64,000 nucleotides of DNA from Ceratodon purpureus (taxonomy: Eukaryota > Streptophyta > Bryopsida > Pseudoditrichales > Ditrichaceae): NCBI GenBank assembly GCA_014871385.1, contig CM026421.1, positions 12,760,305 to 12,824,304 on the forward strand. The letters run 5' to 3'. Below, piece after piece: positions 47,526 to 59,197 of the stretch. Within the stretch, counting starts at the first letter, position 1. The number at the start of each line of letters is the position of its first letter. The notes under the pieces are model-generated. The model searched no databases. It was not told the origin of the DNA and saw nothing but the letters and a program-made list of their open reading frames with translations. Both the position numbers and the translations under genes were made by a program.

Positions 47526-47934
47526 GACCGACCCACGGTCGGAAACTTGTCCTTGTACACGTTATATGTGCATGTGAAGAACCCGAGCCGCCCATCGGTC
47601 GCTGGCGATTGGACTATCAGTCGGAGCAAAGGCCGACCAGCGGTCGAGGATCTGTCACCCTGCATGTTCGAAGGAATCGAACCCTCTTACGGTCACTGAA
47701 AGCGTCTGTACCATCTGGAGGACGGGGGTCTTCTTAGTGATTGAAATGGGATCCGACCAGCGGTTAGTAGTGGTTGATGATGAGACCGACCAGTGGTCGG
47801 GGTGCTGTCGAGGTGCAGGCCGATATGTGCAGCTGAAGAAACAAACCGTCTATCGGTAGCGGGGAGGGGTAACACCGTCTGGAAGTCGACGGGGATTGGG
47901 ATGCAGGGAGTGGAGATCCGACTATCAGTCGGGA
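47526..47934. repeat. Cluster of short imperfect palindromes around a CCGACcagcGGTCGG core
   Basis: At least eight related sites lie within about 410 bases: near 47526 (GACCGACCCACGGTCGG), 47588, 47611 (GGACTATCAGTCGG), 47631 (GGCCGACCAGCGGTCGAGG), 47752, 47783 (GACCGACCAGTGGTCGGGG), 47845 and 47916 (ATCCGACTATCAGTCGGGA). Each arm is five or six bases. Spacing is irregular, 20-120 bases. On the minus strand they translate as a recurring T-x-GR peptide, but no real gene is supported. Confidence 0.7.
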
Positions 47935-49753
47935 GGGGAATAGTTGAGCGACTGGCAGACGCAGGCTTCCTCCTCTTCACGGGAGATCGCTTCTGGGGGA
48001 GAGTGGGATGGGGAGAATACGCCTCACGATTCTCGAGGCGCGCATAAACATTCTCGCTTGGTGTGCCAGATGCAGTGCCTGCAGTTATCTCTTTCGTTTG
48101 GGCCACTTTTGGGCGAAATCAGTGGAGAATTGCGTACAGTTTGGTGGCGTGATTGAATGGAACCAGACGGTTAGGTGAGCGCTAGCTCTTGTTGGTGGGC
48201 TCTTCGTGTAATGGTTGAGATCATTTCTACGCTTCTCGGATCAGGAATTCTCTTCAATCCCCTTGTGATACAATTGGTGTACTTTGGAACAAAGTTCGGG
48301 GAAATCGGTATGGTTTAGTGATTGCTTCGTTTTTTTGAAGCCTTCAGGTTTTTTACAGTCTGCGTCGTTTCGTTTTTGTTTTGAGGAATCGTTGGTTGTG
48401 TTTTTATGTTGTGTGATTTATGGCGATCGTGTTCTGGTGGAGGGTGACGTGCTCAGTTTCCTGTGATTTGCTCTGTTTTGGTGAATTTGTTTTCTCGGTG
48501 AATTGGGGGACGGTTTGGTGATCTGAAGGCTGGTGTATGGTGTTTGTGTTTTTGGAGCGCTGGTTGTTCTCGTTTTCCGCCATTTTTGGCATATTATTAG
48601 TTGGTTATTGCGTTCTGTTGAGTTTTTGACGCTGATTCTGAAGAGAAGTGTCTTGGGAAGTGTTGTTTGGAGGATTGGTAACTTGCAATAAATGTTTGTG
48701 AAGTTAGAGAGTTTAGGTCAAATTGCATGCTCTGCCGCCTTTCCGGGTTCAATGTGCATAATTTGATGCTATTTCTCTAGGTAGCGAGGTCAGGTTTTTT
48801 GGTAGAGGACAGCCTCGCCGCCAGTGTATTACTACTTTTCCGTTTAGGTGAATGGAATGACTTACAGTTGCTGCATCATTGCTGAATTTATATCTAATTG
48901 CTCGATCAAGTGGACGATCAATTCTCACAAAATGAATGAGGAAAACATAGTGGATGCGCTCCACTGTATTAAGTTTCATACTGTTTCAAGTTTAGATGTG
49001 CTCAAATGCACAGAATGTCTGTGTTGTGCAGGGGTTTCTAGAGCACAGTAGACATTTGCAAATAGAGAAGTTTCTGGTTCAGCAGTATTAAACTTCTTCT
49101 AAAATACGCATGTGGATTTGAATTTCTCTTGAAATGGTGATGAGGATGATGAGAGGTTCAATCCCTTGTTGCGTCAAGCTCAGCATGCGCGCTATGCGAA
49201 AGGATATTCTGCGCAGGTTTTTGATGCGTATAAACATAGTGGAAGATTAGCTTTATTGGAATTGTTACTTTCATTATCCGATTAGTTTGAATACTTTAAG
49301 ATTGCCTGAATGGATAGAGTTATGTTCTGCAGGAACGACAGGGTTGAGGGATTGTGCAGGGTCAAGTATCACAATTTGGCCAGCGAGGTTTATGATTTAG
49401 TGTCTCCGTCTCATGTTGCACATGTCCTGAGCAGCTCAGCAATTAAGCTTGCGGAAAGCGGTTGATGGAGGAGGAAACTTTGGTGGTTACCCTCCCAAGA
49501 GAGCAGCATATTTCTGCGGATTTGAGAAGGCAAACAGAGTTAGAAAGGGCGATTGAGTGTGTAGTGGAAGCAAACCGGGAGAGCGAGAGTATGAAGTGGT
49601 TGAATTACATGGAAGTTGATGCGGAGCTTTGGCGACAGTGGCATGGGAAGGAGTTCCTGCCTTGTTTTACGAGAGAAGCCCAGAAGGGGGACACCATCGA
49701 TCTCATAAAAGGATGATAGAAGAACTTGGGCGGATTGTACCAGCTGTGGTTTG
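47935..49753 (+). promoter_or_regulatory. Upstream region of GCP2 with unresolved exon candidates
   Basis: T-rich sequence at 48280-48700 looks like leader or intron. Two coding-like stretches follow: ERFNPLLRQAQHARYAKGYS ending at a donor at 49215, and KYHNLASEVYDLVSPSHVAH (49360-49462) ending in TGA. An 84-codon frame at 49462-49716 (MEEETLVVTLPREQ) overlaps that TGA as TGATGG. These could be 5' exons of GCP2, upstream frames, or a separate small gene; the splice phases do not resolve. Confidence 0.35.
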
Positions 49754-52700
49754 ATGGCGGAGTCTTATGATTCTGACGATGGCTACTACCCAGACATCCT
49801 CCCATTAGAGCTTGACGAAGACTCCGACGTCAGCAGTCCATTCTCCAAGGTCTTCCATCCACAACATTGAGATGTTTTGTAACTAGTTTGTGACTAATGA
49901 GCTGAAGCATAATATGACTTATAATAACTAATGCAATTATTGTTTGGATTGCGTTGTCCGGCTCGAAAACTGAGACGTAAGGAGCTAGGATGTGCCTCTA
50001 GTTGTTTTGGATGGAGTGTCCACTGCTAAGGCAATATAATTGACACCACATGTAACACTTCGAGGAACACATATCAATATCAGATTAGTGCTCAATTAGT
50101 GGAGAGGTAGGTAAGCGGAAATGCTGCAGTCGACGCACTAAAGAAGGTTGTGAGTGTTCCTGATTGGAAAATGACTTGAGATGATTCAGATGAGGCTACA
50201 TGATGGCCTGTAACAACTGCTTGTTTCGCATGGACGTCATAATTGTTTTGATTGTGAATTGCAGCCACTTACCGTCAGCGATGTGGAGTATTATGGGGAT
50301 AGCTCGCAGCAGACGGGGGGGAAACGCGTTGATTCTGAGCAGTCAGAAGTATTGGAACCCGATGTTTCTGTTGGGAAAAGTAAGTTCTTATTGTTCATCA
50401 CAACGAAATCAATATGGCTTCAACCTTTTTATTTCATGTATCTATATAATTTGCATGATGTTCATCATATTGGGATGTGCATTAACGGATCAGTAGAGTA
50501 TTCGTTTCTTGATAGCACCTTCTGAGCATGTGTTGAAGTGAAGTATAAAATCTAGAAATTATATGACATTTCCCAAGTAAAATGGAGACCAAGTCAGTTA
50601 GGAAGTATGTTATCAGGGGACGAAGTATTACAATTCTTTCCTTTAACATACAAGACAATAATAAGATCACAGAATGTTTAAGTCAAAGTTACCCAATTCT
50701 AAGTACAATGAGGGGTAACAAGAATAGAGTTGGGAGTGTGCATCACAATTCTATTCTAGTTATGCTGAAATTTCCACTTGAATTTCACGACATGGTTACG
50801 TTTTTGTTCATTTAGAGAACTTGGAGAGCACTTCCGGTGTTCCGTATCCAGAGACTCCCAGTTGGAATTTTGAGAGACCGTATCTTACTGGCCGTCACGT
50901 TTTTCAGGTATTAAGTCAAACCGGCTGTTGCATTCTGCAAATGTAGGCAAATAGTAATTTTTTGTGTTCGGCTATATTTTAAGCTGCATCTCACCACACT
51001 TCTCTTCTTTTCTATGATCAAGTTGGGACTTCAGAAGCTTCCTAAATATTCTTTTGGTATCACAAGCTGAGACGAACACCGTTTGTCAGTTACTGCGTGT
51101 TGATTTGTAACTGATATTCTGTTGATCGTGTAAGCGTTTCAGGATGATGATGGTGCGAGTTCAAAGATGCGGGAACCTTTGAAGTAAGTTCCATCTCTTC
51201 ATGCTATCACCTCTTTGAGTATTGCCAATGTGCAATTTGCTATCAGACCACACATTGTATTGGATTTTCAGAATTAATTGTTTAGAAATTTCACTTCTTA
51301 CATTTCAATCTTCTCATGCAGAAAGGTGGAGAATGTTCAACAGCTCGATGCATATTGTCCATCTGTTCAGGTACTCGTCTTCTGAAAAGTGCAAGATAAT
51401 GGCTGATTTGAATGTTTTATGTCTTGCAGCTTCTTGGGAATTAGTACATGTTCATTCAGGAAAACGAATCTATTTTGTGAAACTTTGTGTTACTGTTAAT
51501 GCTCAATTACACTCTCAATTTTCTAGTTCAATTTTAATTTTTGTTGAGGCAAGTTCTACACATGACCAACTGGTGGTTACGTGGCTTGATACAAATGTTC
51601 TTGATTCAATCCGCCCTTAAAACAAGCATAGTATGAAAATGCAACTGAACCAAGTTTGTTTCTCCAGGAACTTATTATTGTAGACGAGTTGTTGGGTGCC
51701 ATGGTGGGTATCGATGGCAACTATGTGCGTGTTCGAAAGGGTCGAGAAAACGACCTGTCCTTTGTTTTTTATGTGGACCCAAAATTGAACAGCTCCTTAC
51801 ATGTACGCCAACCAAGTTTTCTACACCATGCTTCACTTTTCATTTGGATGTGTGCCACCACTTGTTAGGGAGATGATTGAAACCGCTTTATATTGCTGGA
51901 GTGCAGGAGTTTGCAAATCGAATCCTTCCGGTTTGTGAGAATCACATGGTTGTGAGCCAATTTGCTGAAGGAAGATCACATTTCCAGCATGGTTTGACAA
52001 ATCATGCATTTGCAGCTGGTTTGAGAGCTATTCTTCAGGTGAGTGCTGCCGCAGTGGCAACTATTAAACTTTACTTACAGAAGACCATGTTTACATCATA
52101 TGAGGAGTTCGATGGCATTGGTTTTTTGTAGCCAGCAATTCTGTCATTGTTTGTTCATTCGGATCTGATAAATTCCATTCCTGCAGGATTACCATGCCAT
52201 GGTTGCTCAGCTTGAGCATCAGTTCCGATTGGGACGCTTATCCTTGCCGGGTCTGTGGTTTTTTGTCCAGGTAACTCTACTGATAGTTTTATTGTTCGTC
52301 GTAGCTTCTTGGTTCATATGATTATGCTGCTAACACTTGAATAATTTTACATGTAGCCAATGATGGGAGCGATGCAATGCCTTTCTACGGTATTGAAAAC
52401 TGCAATAGTGCAGGGTGCATCTGGTGCTACTTTATTGAACTTGCTCCACAACCAGGTAATACTCCAGTGTGTCCTTGAGCAATTTCCAAATGCTAACAAA
52501 GGCCGCGGAGTGTGCACGTGAAAAACTTACGTGGTAGCAATCTACGCGTCTAATTATCACAAAACTGGTATGGACTTTGTAATGCAGACAGTCGATGCCT
52601 TTCTTTGATTGATTGTCAGTATAGACTACATATTTGTATTTGATCCGAGTTTGTTTTGTGAAAAATAACAGGCAACTGCTATGGCTGGGGATAGTGCTGT

Positions 52701-55700
52701 GAGGACATTACTTCAGAAGCTTACGCATGCTGCAAGTTCTCCGTATTTTAGAATATTAGAGAGGTAAAACATAATCCTCTCTTAAACCTGCTGAGACTTG
52801 AAAATCTTGGGAATGCCTGCGATTATAGCACGATATATTTGGTTTCCTCTGCGTTCTACGCTTTGTAAGTACTTGGTAAACTGACAGGGTTCTCTAGTTA
52901 TCTGTAGGCAGATAATATTTGCTTGGAGCCTTTTATCCCTGTAAGAGAACCATGAATCATAATCAACACAGAAGTATTAAGAATACTGGTTTAGATTTTG
53001 GGCTTCGTGTTCGACATATTTTCAGATTCAGTTCTGTTGTTGCACTTAAGAACCCTGCGTTAATTCTCTGTAACCATGACTATATTGTTAATGTTTCATA
53101 AACCTCGATATAATAGATGTGCTTCTGGTAATGATATGATCAAGGCAGGTGGGTGTATGAAGGGATTATTGATGATCCGTATGGGGAGTTTCTGATTGAG
53201 GAGAATAAGTCATTGGAAAAGGTAGCACTCGAATGACGCATTGACCCTAAGCACTGATGCGTCCTGTTCATTTCGCTTAGTGATGAAGAATCACTGGTCT
53301 TTTCAAGTGAATAGTTTGTTTCCGTCAGAAACCAATATCTCGAGACTAAGATGCCACAACAAGTAGTGAAGAAACGTTTACTGAAGAGTTATGCAATAGT
53401 ATGTCATGTACCTACGGAAGCAGCTCAACAGTATTTTTATAATTAACTTGCAAGAGGCTGCAATTGTTGCCAGGAAAGTTTGAGTCAGGACTACCATGCA
53501 ACATACTGGCAGAAACGGTACAGCTTGCGTAAGGAAATCCCGGAATTTTTGGCATCTTCCGCTGAAATCATTCTTACTACGGGGAAATACTTGAATGCAA
53601 TTCGGGAGTGCGGCCAATGTATACAGGTTGGTCACTCTCAACTTGAGAAGGCATGGAATTTGACGTTTGAAGCTTAGTTTTGATGCAAATTGGGTATCAA
53701 CATCCCCTACGATATATCTTTTAAGTGTTGATCTATACCTTCTGGCATTTATATATGGTATGAAATCCAGACGTATGTTGAACGTGCGGATTTTGAAACC
53801 ATTGATTTCTCAGGGTCCATCAGTTGAAGAATTAAGGGTAGCTAATCCTATCTCCAGAAGGCCTTATCTGGAGCGCATTAACATTGCACACAATTATGCA
53901 AGTGCAGAGCTTCTTGATCTTATTGTAAACAAGGTGATACATTATTTCTGCATCAAGTGTAATTCTTTACCGCACGACCTAGGTCTTTGATCAGGATGGA
54001 TTGTTTACATTATTAGTATGTTTTCTTTCCTTTTTTTTCTTTTTCGGAGCTTCAACTTACACCTCTGCTCAATTTCCTGGACTTTAATTTACACTTCTGT
54101 CAATTTCCTCGACTTCATTATTCTTCCCAACTTCTACACCAAACAGCCTTTGTAACTTTGATCTAGGATTGCCTTCAAAGAATGTATATCACTTCTCCTT
54201 TTGTATTGCATCATGTAAAATATACCTGAGCGCTAAAGGATATTTCTCTCTATTTCATCTGTTACTGCAGTTTGACCTCGTGGGAAGGCTTCGCTCTGTA
54301 AAACACTACTTCTTCATTGACAAGGTACGCATCCGGAGCTTGTTTAAACCCATCTTCAGGCATAATTACAATTATTTGGACCAGTTTGTTCACAACTGCG
54401 AAGCTCTTGTTTGACAAAGATTTTGACTGCACAATTTTCTTGTGTGTAGTTCATAACCAATTTAGGGACTATACGTCAAGTCTATGACGCTTATTGCACC
54501 TGAAATACAGGGAGATTTCTTGGTCATCTTCATGGATACAGCCAAGGATGAACTTGGGAAAAGACCTGCAGCCTTGTCGAAGGAGAGGCTACAGGTAAGC
54601 CGCTCAGAACCTACGTACATATCATTCGGATAAAACAGCAATGATTTTGTATCTCCAAATGTTCCCGTGTTTCTAATTCTTTTCACAGCACATTCATGTT
54701 GCCTTATAGAATACATGACACAATTCATTATACACCTACATATCAATAGGGATCGGCTGGTAAAGCAACTTCTTAATGTGTGTAGTCACTACTGGAGCTG
54801 GCTCTAAGGACATCAGTCGCGGCATCAGATCCTTACCATGACGACCTCACGTGCATCATTGTAAATATTCCTTCACCACATATTAAACAATCCGCTGATG
54901 TTCGTACCTTTGATTGTACAAAACTCGGCTCTTAATTCCGAGGTCGTTACTGCCAGTGCCAGTTTTGTTACCAATAGGTTCACTTTTATTTTTGTAACAA
55001 TGCCCTGCCTACGTAGATCTCTGTACTCTTTTGCGAGAACGACTTAAATGACTTCAGTACATTAGGTGATATTATTTCCTCGTGAACACACACAAAGCAT
55101 TCTTCATCATCTAAGAAGACACCTTTTGTCCTGTTTAAGCCAAATGTTTCTGTCGGATCATTCTGGTCAGAATCTCTCCTTCCCAGATCTCGAGAACTTA
55201 CTTCTGATTTTATGCTCGCAGGAGAAATTAACACTCCAGATGCAGCTACAGAAAATCATGCAGAGTGAGAATGGTCCAGTCATTCAAAATACACAAACAG
55301 AGTCTAGCAATGCCTTGGGAGGCGCAACAGGGAGCATAACTGGCATAGACACTTTTGTTCTGGACTACAAGGTTAGCATGTCTTTTGAGCAAGATGAAAT
55401 CTGAGCTATCATATGGAATTATGTAGTGCTACAGATGGAAGCTGTGTAAAAGTTGTGAATGCCTAAAGTGGTAAGTGGGTGTGTTTCGATACTCATTAAG
55501 GTTAGATGGCCGGTGTCATTGGTGCTCTCGAGGAAGGCTTTGACCAAGTATCAACTTATATTTCGACATCTTTTTCATTTCCAGCACGTGAGGCGTCAAT
55601 TGTGTGCTGCCTGGCAGATCCATCAGGTTTGCTTGACCACATCGAATCCGCTAATTTCACTCAGAAATTTCACCACGTTAGTATAGTCTCTTATATTCTG

Positions 55701-57098
55701 ATTGATATATGAATGCTTCGAACCAGCTTACAAGATTACTACAATCAACCTGCATCGAGTGAGTGTGTTTTGAAATATAACCATGTGTCTTTACATGGCA
55801 GCTGGCTACCCGGCCGTTTGATATCACTGGTACAGCAATTTCTAGGTCATATGCAATGTGCCAACGTATGCTCCATTTTGTTCAGAGCTTCGAGCACTAC
55901 ATGACTTTTGAGGTAATGCATGGAAAGCACATACTCGTCCCGAAAATCATGCTGCTACGATAAATACTGAAGAATGATAAATGTTTGGTTATGTGGACAA
56001 TAGTTATGCAAATGTTGTCTCACAGGCTAATACGAGCATTTGTATGTGCAGGTTCTAGAACCCAATTGGCACAGTTTACACAACAGTTTGTGCTGCTCAA
56101 ATAGTGTGGACGAGGTACAGTGATTGAGTAACAGGTTATAAATCCAGATTGATTCGTTGTTCAAACTGATATTGGATGAACATATACATGTTCTGGTGGA
56201 TTTGTTCACTGTTAGTTTGATTGTTCTCATTCTCGTCTGGGCTGGTAGGGCAGGTTATGCAACAGCATGAATCCTTCTTGGATAAGTGCCTCAAGCAGTG
56301 CATGTTCTTTTGGCCTAAAATTTTCAAGGTAAACATCTGATCAACTCACGAGTTCTAAATTGCACCAACTGGTAATCAGTCGTATAACAGCATTGTGAGA
56401 AGCAATTGAATTAGCACAAAATGTGTATTTCGAATGCATTGTCACAAGGTTGGCTTTGTCTCTTAGAAGAGCACCTAAATCCACATTCATCAAGACTCAT
56501 GGTGTGGATTGCAGAAAGTGGATAACTTGAAAGGTATCTGTCTTCAATATGCGACAGCTACCCAATGGTTAATACCGACATTGTTCACTAAAGTCGACGG
56601 ATATAATGTGGAATCACCACGACTAGTGGTGTCGCTGCAATCAGCCTTCGGTGGGGACGTTTTTTCTCCCAGGAAGAAATCCAGTGGCAGACTTCGCAAA
56701 CAAGATAAACTCGATCCTCAGCGTGCCAGACAAGCAGCAAATGACAGAAATTTGAAGAACACAATTGGGTGTGTAGATCATTTTTGGATTAGCAAACAAT
56801 GTCACATCGTTTTAAATGAATTAAATTTTGCTATATCTCAATTATTCTGACTGAGTATTCACACTTGTTGTGAGTTGCAAGTCCCTACTCTGAACAAAGA
56901 TGTGCGTGATGATTACTCGTGTTGTGCAGACGAATAGATGCGGATTTCAACAAAGAATTGGGGTCGCTTGTTGACAAGCTTATCATTGGATCGCAACAAG
57001 AGCCATATCTGGTTCATCTTGTTCAAGCCCTCGAGGCAGTTGAGCGAGCCGCCTCGCACCCTACTTCCTCGCTTAAGTTGCCCCTATTTAAAATATAA
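49754..57098 (+). CDS. GCP2: Gamma-tubulin complex component 2 (GCP2/SPC97 family), 813 aa
   Basis: GCP2 pairs with GCP3 and gamma-tubulin to nucleate microtubules. Coding exons: 49754-49849, 50265-50379, 50816-50907, 51143-51183, 51322-51370, 51668-51802, 51907-52038, 52187-52270, 52357-52455, 52672-52763, 53149-53221, 53474-53626, 53814-53933, 54271-54324, 54511-54594, 54786-54860, 55222-55371, 55501-55626, 55802-55912, 56052-56114, 56254-56328, 56515-56768 and 56930-57098; total 2442 nt, all phases agree. GRIP1 landmarks: LVNHAFAA-like LTNHAFAAGLRAIL, MVAQLEHQFRLGRLSLPGLW, WVYEGIIDDPYGEF, ILTTGKYLNAIRECG, LRSVKHYF. GRIP2: SRKALTKYQLIFRHLFHFQH, VLEPNWH, FLDKCLK, CLQYATATQW. An ERPYLTG motif before GRIP1 matches the animal ERPAL motif. 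The first exon (acidic, MAESYDSDDGYY) and its weak donor GTCTTC are the least certain part. Confidence 0.93.
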
Positions 57099-57517
57099 CA
57101 CCATATAGTTTGAGTCGTCTTCAGTCAAATAATCAGTATCATCTCGGTAAGTACTCGATTTGCGAGGGATAACCGAAACTCCTACAATAAACCAGATGAG
57201 CTTCTTCATGAGAGATCGCTGGAGGTTTTACTTTCACAGAATTGATGGTCATGCTTTTTCGTATGTGGTTATTTTAGAGATACAATATATACAGCATATA
57301 GTTAATAGGAGAATGGTATTGTTAGGGAAACAAGTTTCATGTCAGGTCTTAGGTTTAATAGACCTACTCCATAATTGATTAAGTTAAGGAAGCTGTGTGC
57401 ATGCACTAATTATATAGTTTTTCAAATTGTTGTAACACGGAGGGCGTTGAAGTTATGAAAGTGGTTCATGATACGTCTTCTTCTGACGTTGGGGGTTCCT
57501 CCATATTTTGTGCTTAG

Positions 57518-57913
57518 ATGACAATGAAACCGGGAGCGAAGAGTGGTGTGGATCAAGGCCTTGTAGAATTGGCCATGGACCCAGATATTTCAGACTCGGA
57601 AGGCTCCGACACCGATTCCGTTGCAGCAGCGGAACCAGAATTTGGACATTTTCTCATGAACTTCCCATATGAAGAACTTCCAGAGGAGAAGGGGCAAAGC
57701 CAGCCCCATGGATTGATGAGTTTCCCGTACGAAGAATTTCCAGAGGAAAAGAAAGGGCAAAGCCGACCCCAGAGAATGATGAATGTCCCATATGAAGAAG
57801 CTTCGATGGGAATAAGGGGTGAAAATAAATCCCTCACCATCATGGACACCTCCAACAAAGGCGGACAAAGGTTTCAGACTTCTTTTGAACATCATTTTGA
57901 TCATGAAGTTTGA
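57518..57913 (+). CDS. Small acidic ORF with three degenerate 21-residue repeats (131 aa)
   Basis: The frame starts right after a possible acceptor (TGCTTAG before ATG). The first 45 residues are acidic (DPDISDSEGSDTDSVAAAE). Three repeats follow at about 46-105: FPYEELPEEKGQSQPHGLM, FPYEEFPEEKKGQSRPQRMM and VPYEEASMGIRGENKSLTIM. It lies 420 bases after the GCP2 stop on the same strand, so it could be a separate small gene, a terminal exon of an alternative transcript, or chance. The repeat conservation at protein level favours real coding. No known family. Confidence 0.45.
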   Translation: MTMKPGAKSGVDQGLVELAMDPDISDSEGSDTDSVAAAEPEFGHFLMNFPYEELPEEKGQSQPHGLMSFPYEEFPEEKKGQSRPQRMMNVPYEEASMGIRGENKSLTIMDTSNKGGQRFQTSFEHHFDHEV

Positions 57914-58985
57914 ATTGTAAAATCATAGGTCTCAGGCATGACAACTTGATCTTGTATTCCATGTCACATAATTGAAGTACTCTGTGTGGGAGGTAGGTTT
58001 GCTGATTATGTTTGCCACTTCTGGAAGGCTAACCTGTGCGTCGTACTGATTTGTGAACAGGATTTACAGGATATGATACTATGCAAGTTGAGGTGTGCCC
58101 CGGCCAACGAAGGCCAAGGGTCTGGAGTTACGACTAGGTACTGCAGCACAACTGCTGTGAGCCGGCCCTTTCCAGTCAAACTTATTTTGATGTACAAGAT
58201 GGTAGAGAACGATAAACTTTGCAGATTGTACAACTCATTATTTTGGAGTCCACAATTTCACTTCCTCAGTGAAAACTCTCAATTAAGTTTAAAAACAATG
58301 TGCAACGCCTATGGTCGACTATCAACTCCACACCAGCGAAAGCATTACTTGAGTTGATTGACTCGGAAGAGTTTGAAGAGATAACAAGAATAATGCAATC
58401 CATGATCACCCACACAGTACCAAATTTAGCAGTTTCTTTTTGAGCTGGCTAGTACCGAAAGTCTATATTCTGGAGCTGTTCGTCTACACTCACAGAACAA
58501 AGGTAAACACGAAAACACTCAGGCAGTCAAGACATGTAGTCTCCTTTCAGGATGAACCCAATTCATCACACTTTCAAATCCATGACATTGAATTATTTTG
58601 CACAAAGCATGTTTGCTGTGTTGCAGGGCAGTCAAGGGGAGTGCACCTACCTCAACTGCAAATTAACAGACTAGGCTACAAATCATACACGATAAATATC
58701 GAATTGTAGTCACTCAGATTTTAAACCGATTCCAAAATTCAAAGCATAACAACCCTACTAAGGTACAGAAAAAAAACTTTGGGATTTGTGATCATGATGC
58801 AAGAATTCAACATGTCTACACAACACCGAGTTCGGTTACCAGTCCATCGAAAATGACGAAGATGTAATTAAAACATTTGATAAAAGTCTAAACAAACAGC
58901 AGAAAATATGGTTGAACGCAAAATGTCAAATGCACATCAACTTTCACGAGGTAACCGAGGTGAGATTCCTCTAAAATACTCTCAC
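57914..58985. other. Spacer without supported genes
   Basis: Only short frames without recognisable content are present on both strands. Confidence 0.45.
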
Positions 58986-58989
58986 ATAC

Positions 58990-59075
58990 CTCCGGCGCAC
59001 CCTTCAAAGCGTCCCAGATCTGCTTCATGGCATCTGGACCGATGTCGAGTCCAATCCATCCAGTCAAAGAGCAGA
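58990..59075 (-). pseudogene. Isolated exon-like fragment resembling phosphoglycerate kinase
   Basis: On the minus strand this reads LTGWIGLDIGPDAMKQIWDA and ends APE before a good donor (GTATGTGAG). The GLDIGPD string with a preceding G-W is typical of the nucleotide-side loop in phosphoglycerate kinase. The residues after it do not match well and no neighbouring PGK exon was found. Probably a stray exon fragment. Confidence 0.3.
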
Positions 59076-59197
59076 TCTAACTCAGTCCGCCTCTCTCCTC
59101 TCCATCCTACATCCAAAACCTCACACCCGCAACATTCCTCTCCTCAACAATTCTAGGATTCCCATCCTATTACAAATACCAAATAAATTTATCAGCT

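Noticed and set aside
47640-47720. T-arm-like GGTTCGATTCC on the minus strand, a possible tRNA
   Set aside because: The D-arm, anticodon stem and acceptor stem do not form; only the T-arm resemblance is present.
48272-48600. T-rich stretch considered as a coding exon of GCP2
   Set aside because: Phe/Val-rich translations with stops; it looks like leader or intron sequence.
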